Below, piece after piece: positions 7,520 to 12,290 of a stretch of 12,290 bases of DNA. Source of the DNA: Saprospiraceae bacterium (GTDB lineage Bacteria; Bacteroidota; Bacteroidia; Chitinophagales; Saprospiraceae); contig JACMLK010000080.1 of assembly GCA_014379665.1 (NCBI GenBank), positions 1 through 12,290 of the forward strand, written 5' to 3'. The translations under genes were made by a program, and so were the position numbers. Position 1 is the stretch's first letter, and each line of letters begins with the position of its first letter. The notes beneath the pieces are model-generated. The model was not told the DNA's origin. It was given only the letters and a program-made list of their open reading frames with translations, and did no database searches.

Positions 7520-8487
7520 GGCACCAGTGATGTTTCAAAATCTTTCTGACGGAATGGGTAAATAAGATAATACCAGGAAATAAATCCAAGCGTAACCATG
7601 ATCATAACTACACTCAGGAAGTCAGGCATTACATCGGAATATCTGGTGATAAACCCTTCCAGAAATCCTGCTGATATAGTAAATGGTAAGGTGCTTAACC
7701 ATAATTTAAGTCCTGTTTTCATACTGCGTTTGAACGAATCAAGTCTGGAAAAAGTATCCGGAAATAAAATACCGGCACCTAGTATCAAACCGGCCATTGT
7801 CTCTATCACCACAGCAAATATTTCCATGGCACCATGTATCCATATCCCTCGTACACTTTCCCACAATACACCTTCCTGGTGAAAAAATGTCTGGAAAGCA
7901 CCGATCATAATACCATTTTGCATCACAATATACACCGTACCAAGACCACCAGCTATACCATATAAAAAACATTTCAGCCCCACCTGCAGATTATTCATAG
8001 TTATGGCTATAAAACTTCCCCAGTTGGATCCTGATTTATACACTGCTACAGGGTCTCCGGATTTAATATTGTTTAAAGTCATTTCAACGTATTCGTCGCC
8101 AAGAATCAAACGGACAAATGATTCATCGTAAACCGCGGAGAGAACCCCCATGGAAACAGCAATAAAAAACAGCAAAAATGCATAGATCAGATATCTTTTA
8201 TTTTGCCTGATAATAAAGGGTATTTCTTCTTTAAAAAAATAAACCAGTTGATTACTTTCAGCTCTTTTTGTTTTATATATTTGCTGAAAAGCAATGGAGG
8301 CAAGGTGATTGAGATAAACTACGGTTTTGCTTTTAGGATAATATGTTCTTGCAAATGAAAGATCATTTACCAATTGGATATATAAACCAGCCAGATCATC
8401 AGGATTCTTTTTTATTTTGCCCAAAATGGCACGTTCAAAAGTCAACCATTTATCTTTGTTCCGTTTTATAAAAGCAACTTCTCTCAT
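7516..8487 (-). CDS. Stage II sporulation protein M (SpoIIM)-family membrane protein
   Basis: The protein has 323 residues. About 95 residues of soluble helical N-terminus precede roughly six membrane segments (about 99-119, 160-182, 184-203, 216-242, 262-280, 288-310). The most conserved part is WIHGAMEIFAVVIETMAGLILGAG (216-239; key features H218, E222 and the small-residue run), characteristic of the SpoIIM family. In Bacillus, SpoIIM helps engulfment during sporulation. Nothing else here suggests sporulation, and family members are common in non-sporulating Bacteroidota and Actinobacteria beside MoxR genes, so the name marks homology only. It is first in the five-gene minus-strand run, with its start 21 bp from the divergent RDD gene. 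No clear -7 element was seen for it; its promoter must lie inside the RDD coding region. Confidence 0.9.
   Translation of the reverse strand: MREVAFIKRNKDKWLTFERAILGKIKKNPDDLAGLYIQLVNDLSFARTYYPKSKTVVYLNHLASIAFQQIYKTKRAESNQLVYFFKEEIPFIIRQNKRYLIYAFLLFFIAVSMGVLSAVYDESFVRLILGDEYVEMTLNNIKSGDPVAVYKSGSNWGSFIAITMNNLQVGLKCFLYGIAGGLGTVYIVMQNGIMIGAFQTFFHQEGVLWESVRGIWIHGAMEIFAVVIETMAGLILGAGILFPDTFSRLDSFKRSMKTGLKLWLSTLPFTISAGFLEGFITRYSDVMPDFLSVVMIMVTLGFISWYYLIYPFRQKDFETSLVP
8451..8458 (+). promoter_or_regulatory. Candidate -7 promoter element for the RDD gene
   Basis: TATCTTTG matches TAnnTTTG and lies 50 bp before the RDD start, inside the 5' end of the divergent spoIIM-like gene. The identical octamer precedes pyrD. 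A convincing -33 TTTG at the usual spacing is not visible. Confidence 0.45.
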
Positions 8488-8508
8488 GGAGTGTAAAAAT
8501 AATTATTT

Positions 8509-9243
8509 ATGCCTGAAATTAGCATCACCACTACTCAAAATGTAAATATTAATTTTAAAGTGGCCAATATTGGGGTGAGGTTTTTGGCTTATTTTATTGA
8601 CCTGCTGATAAAAATTGGTTATTACATCATGGTAGACTGGTTGATACTTTCCAATATTGGTCTTGATGATATCGATCTGGATGACTGGTCCAGAAACAGC
8701 GTTCAACTTATATTTTTTTCACCCATCATGTTTTATTCCTTGCTTCAGGAATCATTCCTGGAAGGACAGACCATTGGCAAAAAGATTATGTCTGTCAAAG
8801 TAGTTAAAATTGATGGGTATCAGGCTTCCTTTATTGACTATCTTATCAGATGGGTTTGCCGCCTGATAGATGTGTCAGGGACTTTGTGTGTTGGAGGTTC
8901 AATAACTATGATGGTTTCTAAAATTCACCAGCGCATTGGAGATATTGCAGCAGGTACCACAGTCATTACGCTCAAAAACGATATTCATATAAGCCACACC
9001 ATTCTCGAAAATATAAAAGCCGACTATGAGCCAAAATACCCTCAGGTGATCAGATTTACAGATAATGATATGCGTATCATTAAAGATACTTTTCTGATAG
9101 CACAGGAAAATAACGATCAGGTCACTATGAAAAAACTCGTGGATAAAATCTCACAGGTAGGAGGTATTACACCTGATGGAAGAGACAGCGCATTCATTTT
9201 CCGGGTGATCAAGGATTATAATTATTATACAGGCGAAGGCTGA
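8509..9243 (+). CDS. RDD-family membrane protein with C-terminal soluble tail
   Basis: This 244-residue protein carries the RDD signature. GVRFLAYFIDLLI gives R24 and D31 in the first helix, QTIGKKIMSVKVV (87-99) follows, then RWVCRLID (114-121) and HQRIGDIAAGT (140-150, with D145). The hydrophobic stretches are about 25-48, 65-80 and 108-137. After the domain comes a soluble tail of about 75-90 residues, charged and predicted helical (for example DNDMRIIKDTFLIAQ, 186-200), longer than in minimal RDD proteins. RDD proteins are membrane proteins, some linked to ion transport, but no general function is fixed. Its placement head-to-head with the spoIIM/DUF4129/DUF4350/moxR/DUF58 run, a gene set seen together elsewhere, suggests it belongs to the same system although transcribed separately. 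Confidence 0.92.
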   Translation: MPEISITTTQNVNINFKVANIGVRFLAYFIDLLIKIGYYIMVDWLILSNIGLDDIDLDDWSRNSVQLIFFSPIMFYSLLQESFLEGQTIGKKIMSVKVVKIDGYQASFIDYLIRWVCRLIDVSGTLCVGGSITMMVSKIHQRIGDIAAGTTVITLKNDIHISHTILENIKADYEPKYPQVIRFTDNDMRIIKDTFLIAQENNDQVTMKKLVDKISQVGGITPDGRDSAFIFRVIKDYNYYTGEG

Positions 9244-9336
9244 AGAAGACAAGTCGGAAAGCCCGGATAAGGTTGAACAGCATCTGTCACACACTCTTCT
9301 TCGTTATTCTTTATCCGATTATCTTATGATTTAATT

Positions 9337-9344
9337 TATCTTTG
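9337..9344 (+). promoter_or_regulatory. Candidate promoter of pyrD
   Basis: TATCTTTG matches the Bacteroidota -7 consensus TAnnTTTG and lies 19 bp before the pyrD start. TTTA at 9310-9313, 23 bp upstream, could be a weak -33 element. The 120-bp gap after the RDD gene supports separate transcription of pyrD. Confidence 0.5.
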
Positions 9345-9363
9345 AGACAGCAATTTTCTCCAT

Positions 9364-10395
9364 ATGTATAGGTACGTCATCAAACCCATCATGTTTTTGT
9401 TCGATCCCGAAAGGGCTCATTATCTGACTATTTCGATGCTAAAAATTGCATTGCTTATTCCGGGTGTAAAATGGATATTCAGATATTTATTTACTGTAGA
9501 CAACCCAAAGCTCAACATTAATCTCTGGGGCCTGGATTTTCCGAATCGGATAGGACTCGCAGCAGGATTTGACAAAGACGGTAAGTGCTTCGAAAACATG
9601 GCCCATCTTGGATTCGGATTTATAGAAATTGGTACTGTAACCCCAAAACCACAGGAAGGTAATTTAAAACCAAGGCTTTTCAGGCTTCCGGCTGATAGGG
9701 CTCTAATCAATCGTATGGGTTTTAATAATGACGGGGTGGAAGCTTTAGTCAACCGGCTTAAAAACAGAAGGACAAACCATATCATTATAGGTGGCAATAT
9801 TGGAAAAAATAAATCCACCGACAATGAAAATGCCACCGCCGACTATCTCTTTTGTTTTGAATCGCTATATCTTTATGTGGACTATTTTGTGATCAATGTA
9901 AGTTCGCCGAATACGCCCGGATTACGCGAATTGCAGGAGAAGGAACCATTGTCTCAATTATTGTCTGCTTTAGTGAAACTCAATCTGTCCAAACCCAAAG
10001 CAAGACCAATACTACTTAAAATTTCACCTGATCTGACGAATACGCAATTGGATGATATTATTGAAATTGTGCACCATACCGGCATTCAAGGGATCATAGC
10101 CACCAATACTACCCTTGACAGAAATAACATCATATCAGATACTGATCAGATCGGAGCGGGTGGATTAAGTGGTTTTCCTTTGAAAAACAAATCTACCGAA
10201 ATGATCAGATATATACATCATAAATCAGGCGGTCAGATTACTATCATAGGGGTAGGTGGAATAAACAACCCTGAGGATGCCATGGAAAAACTACAAGCCG
10301 GGGCATCACTGATACAAGTGTATTCAGGTTTGGTATTTGAAGGACCGGGTTTAGTGAAAAAGATTAATGCTAAGATATTGGCAAGCGGAATGTAA
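9364..10395 (+). CDS. pyrD: Dihydroorotate dehydrogenase (quinone), class 2
   Basis: Oxidises dihydroorotate to orotate, the fourth step of pyrimidine synthesis, passing electrons through FMN to membrane quinone. At 343 residues it is a full-length class 2 enzyme. The N-terminal extension [21 protein letters not shown] provides the membrane/quinone-binding helices absent from class 1. Core motifs are [10 protein letters not shown] (64-73), [15 protein letters not shown] (90-104), [10 protein letters not shown] (115-124), [14 protein letters not shown] (178-191), KISPDL (219-224), NTT (248-250) and GVGGI (296-300). S181 sits at the catalytic serine position of class 2 enzymes (E. coli S175), with N178 and N183 as substrate-binding asparagines. 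No other pyrimidine gene is adjacent. It is associated peripherally with the inner membrane. All key residues are present; function is secure. Confidence 0.97.
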   Translation: MYRYVIKPIMFLFDPERAHYLTISMLKIALLIPGVKWIFRYLFTVDNPKLNINLWGLDFPNRIGLAAGFDKDGKCFENMAHLGFGFIEIGTVTPKPQEGNLKPRLFRLPADRALINRMGFNNDGVEALVNRLKNRRTNHIIIGGNIGKNKSTDNENATADYLFCFESLYLYVDYFVINVSSPNTPGLRELQEKEPLSQLLSALVKLNLSKPKARPILLKISPDLTNTQLDDIIEIVHHTGIQGIIATNTTLDRNNIISDTDQIGAGGLSGFPLKNKSTEMIRYIHHKSGGQITIIGVGGINNPEDAMEKLQAGASLIQVYSGLVFEGPGLVKKINAKILASGM

Positions 10396-10429
10396 ACGTT
10401 AACCGCGAAGCAAAATCCACCCTTCCTGT

Positions 10430-11017
10430 TTACTTTTTACCAAAGTACTTATAAATCTCCTCTTGCTCCGGTCTGTCATTGGGTATACTTCGCAGTGGTT
10501 CGCTGATACGTAAAGTTGTAAAGCAGTCTTCGGGCAGTTGCTGATACAATGTTGTTCCTGCCGTTTTCCATTCCAGCATCTCATCACTTACTTGTTTAAC
10601 TATTCTGGCAGGATTTCCGACGATCATAGATCTGGATGGAAAATTTTCGCCGGCTTTGATGAAAGTCAACGCACCAACTATACATTCATCTCCAATAATG
10701 GCTTCATCCATAATAACGCTATTCATTCCCACCAATACATTACGACCGATTGTCGACCCATGAATGACAGCTCCGTGGCCTATATGAGCAGCTTCACACA
10801 GCATAGCTGTTTTACCCGGAAACATGTGAATGGTACAATTTTCCTGGACATTACATCCGTCTTCAATGATAATTTTACCCCAGTCTCCTCTGATAGCTGC
10901 GCCAGGGCCAATATACACGTTTTTTCCTATGATCACATGACCGGTTACACAAGCCTGAGGATGTACAAATGAAGTCTCGTGGACGACCGGAATATAACCA
11001 TTAAATTCATAAATCAT
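10430..11017 (-). CDS. Gamma-carbonic anhydrase-like / PaaY-type hexapeptide-repeat protein
   Basis: A left-handed beta-helix protein of 195 residues built from hexapeptide repeats (for example ACVTGHVIIGKNVYIGPGA). It resembles PaaY and YrdA of the gamma-class carbonic anhydrase family. The three zinc ligands are present: H64 (TIHMFPG), H81 and H86 (IGHGAVIHG). The family RGD (43-45) and the Gln of NVQ (Q58) are also present. These proteins form trimers with metal sites between subunits. Some are carbonic anhydrases, and PaaY is a thioesterase linked to phenylacetate breakdown; no paa gene is here, so the substrate is open. The frame extends upstream to an ATG at 11071. The start at 11017 is preferred because it overlaps the preceding stop as ATGA and gives the usual family N-terminus (MIYEFNGYIPVVH). 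No signal peptide; cytoplasmic. Confidence 0.9.
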   Translation of the reverse strand: MIYEFNGYIPVVHETSFVHPQACVTGHVIIGKNVYIGPGAAIRGDWGKIIIEDGCNVQENCTIHMFPGKTAMLCEAAHIGHGAVIHGSTIGRNVLVGMNSVIMDEAIIGDECIVGALTFIKAGENFPSRSMIVGNPARIVKQVSDEMLEWKTAGTTLYQQLPEDCFTTLRISEPLRSIPNDRPEQEEIYKYFGKK

Positions 11018-11511
11018 AAATAATCGAATTCCGTTTTCAATCTTTGAATTACATAGAACGCAGCAGGACAAACCACAGTATTTGCTGCATTAAGCAATGC
11101 TCTGTCCTGATATTCCAGTTCGTTGGTATGCGGATATTTCCGGCACGCCTCCGGCCTCACTTCGTAAATAAGGCAGGAATTATCTTCATTCAAAAACCTG
11201 CATGGCACTCCATTGAACATCATATCACCATTCACGTCATCAAGGACAAAACGTCTTTTAAATTGTTTCGGACTGATGTTCAGGTGTTTTGATATTCGGT
11301 TCAGGTCATTTTTAGTGATCAGAGGTGGTGTAGTTTTACAACAGTTGGCGCATCCGAGACAATCTATCCTGTGGAAAGCTTCATCATGAGATTTCTGTAA
11401 TAAGGGAATTAACTCAGGTCCTGGTACAGATTTTAATTTTTTGAGAAAATCAAAGTTCTCCTTCTTTTGGATACCTGCGTTTTTTCTCCAATCATTGATA
11501 ATTTCTTCCAT
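11014..11511 (-). CDS. YkgJ-family cysteine-cluster protein
   Basis: This 165-residue cytoplasmic protein has the YkgJ (zinc/iron-chelating) pattern. C51, C54, C57 and C58 form CLGCANCC. C104 (GVPCRFL) and C113 (SCLIYEVRP) follow, then C123 in RPEACRKYP and C148 near the end. Eight cysteines in this spacing are expected to bind metal, zinc or an Fe-S cluster; which one is not settled for the family. The surrounding CRFLNEDNSCLIYEVRPEAC segment is the most diagnostic. The gene starts 3 bp after the stop of the upstream secreted-protein gene, and its TGA overlaps the ATG of the carbonic-anhydrase-like gene, so the three are probably one transcript. Function unknown; metal binding is inferred from the motif. 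Confidence 0.9.
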   Translation of the reverse strand: MEEIINDWRKNAGIQKKENFDFLKKLKSVPGPELIPLLQKSHDEAFHRIDCLGCANCCKTTPPLITKNDLNRISKHLNISPKQFKRRFVLDDVNGDMMFNGVPCRFLNEDNSCLIYEVRPEACRKYPHTNELEYQDRALLNAANTVVCPAAFYVIQRLKTEFDYL

Positions 11512-11514
11512 CTG

Positions 11515-12162
11515 TCAGTACAAAACAAATTTCCTAACCTGTGGTTCATGGTTATGAGTCGTGATAGTAACTTCGTAGCTACCTCGTGGCCACGATGCAG
11601 TAGTAATACCCTTCCTGTCTGCTTTGCATCTCTGAACATAATGATCCTTTGAACTGGCGTCAGATATTTTTATTTCAAAATTGACAGACTCAGGATTATC
11701 AAAATATAAGACTTCCAGACCTTTGATGTGCGTGGGATAAATATTTACAATATTATCTTCCTTTGTTTCTTCCATGACAATACTGGTGGTCTTAAAAAAA
11801 TTGAAATCAACAAAGTCATATACCTCACATCCCGGTCCCAGATCTCTTACTCTCCAAAAATATTCCGTATGATTTTTCAGATGCGGGGTAGTCATTGAAG
11901 TATGACATATAATAGTATCCAAAATCAATCCGCTAAAATCTTTTGTGTTTGATAATTGCAGGTGGTATTTACCGCTTTCAGAGATTTTTTCCCACACCAA
12001 TGTTACCGCTTTGTAATATACCATTTCATTTTCAGTCGGAATTACATAAATAGCATGACTATAACCTGAAGCATCATGATTATATTGAGCATTCAGGTCT
12101 TGATGTGCATAAGACCAAACAAAAATAATGCAGGTAATTATCAAGGTTTTACGAATAAACAT
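11515..12162 (-). CDS. Small secreted protein with FN3-like domain and T9SS-like C-terminal domain
   Basis: The protein has 215 residues. The N-terminus MFIRKTLIITCIIFVW with a cut near LNA|Q (about 25) is a signal peptide. Residues about 52-126 look like a fibronectin type III fold: VTLVWEK, YHLQLSNTKDFSG and EYFWRVRDLG give the usual strand pattern. Residues about 138-215 resemble a T9SS type A sorting domain: NIYPTHIKG in place of the common YPNP, FEIKISDASSK, GSYEVTITT in place of PAGIYxVxV, and a final RKFVLY. The domain is divergent, but order and spacing fit. Known T9SS cargo crosses the outer membrane and is released or surface-anchored, so this is probably exported. It is first of three closely spaced minus-strand genes. 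No promoter match was found upstream. No catalytic motif; function unknown. Confidence 0.8.
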   Translation of the reverse strand: MFIRKTLIITCIIFVWSYAHQDLNAQYNHDASGYSHAIYVIPTENEMVYYKAVTLVWEKISESGKYHLQLSNTKDFSGLILDTIICHTSMTTPHLKNHTEYFWRVRDLGPGCEVYDFVDFNFFKTTSIVMEETKEDNIVNIYPTHIKGLEVLYFDNPESVNFEIKISDASSKDHYVQRCKADRKGITTASWPRGSYEVTITTHNHEPQVRKFVLY

Positions 12163-12253
12163 AACGTCGGTTTACCAAAAAAAAGCCTGGCATAAAGGTA
12201 AATAAAAAAATAATACCTTATAGTTAGTGTGTATACAAATTGGACAAAATAAA

Positions 12254-12290
12254 CCCATCAACCTATCAACCCATAAACCTATAAACTCAT
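12254..12290. repeat. Tandem repeat, 8-bp period, cut by right edge
   Basis: Four full units sit head to tail: CCCATCAA, CCTATCAA, CCCATAAA, CCTATAAA, then the start of a fifth (CTCAT). The consensus is CCYATMAA on the plus strand, and third and sixth positions alternate in an ordered way. The period is not a multiple of three and no frame uses it, so it is non-coding. It lies upstream of the secreted-protein gene and continues outside the window. Confidence 0.85.

Noticed and set aside
3158..8487. MoxR cluster as an anti-phage defence system (MoxR-VWA modules occur in some conflict systems)
   Set aside because: No effector nuclease, protease, helicase or toxin domain is present, no mobile element is nearby, and the composition looks like that of its neighbours. 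A core envelope role fits better.
9242..9317. Inverted repeats GAAGAAG/CTTCTTC and CGGATAA/TTATCCG before pyrD as a terminator or regulatory hairpin
   Set aside because: The arms are 7 bp, the loops are about 40 bp or more, and the two pairs cross each other rather than nest.
9420..9836. Minus-strand open frame of 138 codons within pyrD
   Set aside because: Antisense shadow of a secure enzyme gene; Ser/Pro/Leu-rich composition as expected from reading the complement.
10538..10972. Plus-strand open frame of 144 codons opposite the carbonic-anhydrase-like gene
   Set aside because: It is the antisense of a well-supported hexapeptide-repeat gene and has no recognisable domain.

Overview
The window looks like chromosomal DNA from a Bacteroidota bacterium with moderate to low GC. 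Three things point there. A small secreted protein carries a type IX secretion (T9SS)-like C-terminal domain. Several genes have matches to the Bacteroidota -7 promoter element (TAnnTTTG), and start codons have A/T-rich leaders rather than Shine-Dalgarno sites. The cluster spoIIM / DUF4129 / DUF4350 / moxR / DUF58 with a neighbouring RDD gene is also familiar from this phylum. Genus cannot be decided from the sequence. I see no phage, transposase, CRISPR array, tRNA or rRNA.

Layout. (1) 1-442, minus: the N-terminus of a secreted, repeat-rich surface or exported protein that runs off the left edge. (2) 452-991: a roughly 540-bp AT-rich gap with no gene, containing a three-times-repeated TAAACGG motif. 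(3) 992-3110, plus: a propionyl-CoA-type carboxyltransferase (pccB-like) followed by a single-domain asparaginase-like protein. (4) 3158-8487, minus: five tightly packed genes, in transcription order spoIIM-like, DUF4129, DUF4350, moxR ATPase, DUF58. (5) 8509-9243, plus: an RDD membrane protein starting only 21 bp from the divergent spoIIM-like gene. (6) 9364-10395, plus: pyrD, a quinone-dependent dihydroorotate dehydrogenase with its own promoter candidate. (7) 10430-12162, minus: three genes with 3-bp and ATGA junctions, in order a T9SS-type small secreted protein, a YkgJ-type cysteine-cluster protein and a gamma-class carbonic-anhydrase-like hexapeptide-repeat protein. (8) 12254-12290: an 8-bp-period tandem repeat that continues past the right edge.

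How they fit together. The most interesting unit is the MoxR-DUF58 membrane cluster with its RDD neighbour. It combines a cytoplasmic AAA+ ATPase, a membrane-anchored VWA-like partner, two single- or double-pass membrane proteins with cytoplasmic or periplasmic domains, and two polytopic membrane proteins. The gene set recurs in bacteria, but its function is not established. A membrane-embedded MoxR chaperone or remodelling complex is an inference. pccB and pyrD are ordinary metabolic genes. The carboxyltransferase has no biotin carboxylase or biotin carrier gene beside it here.
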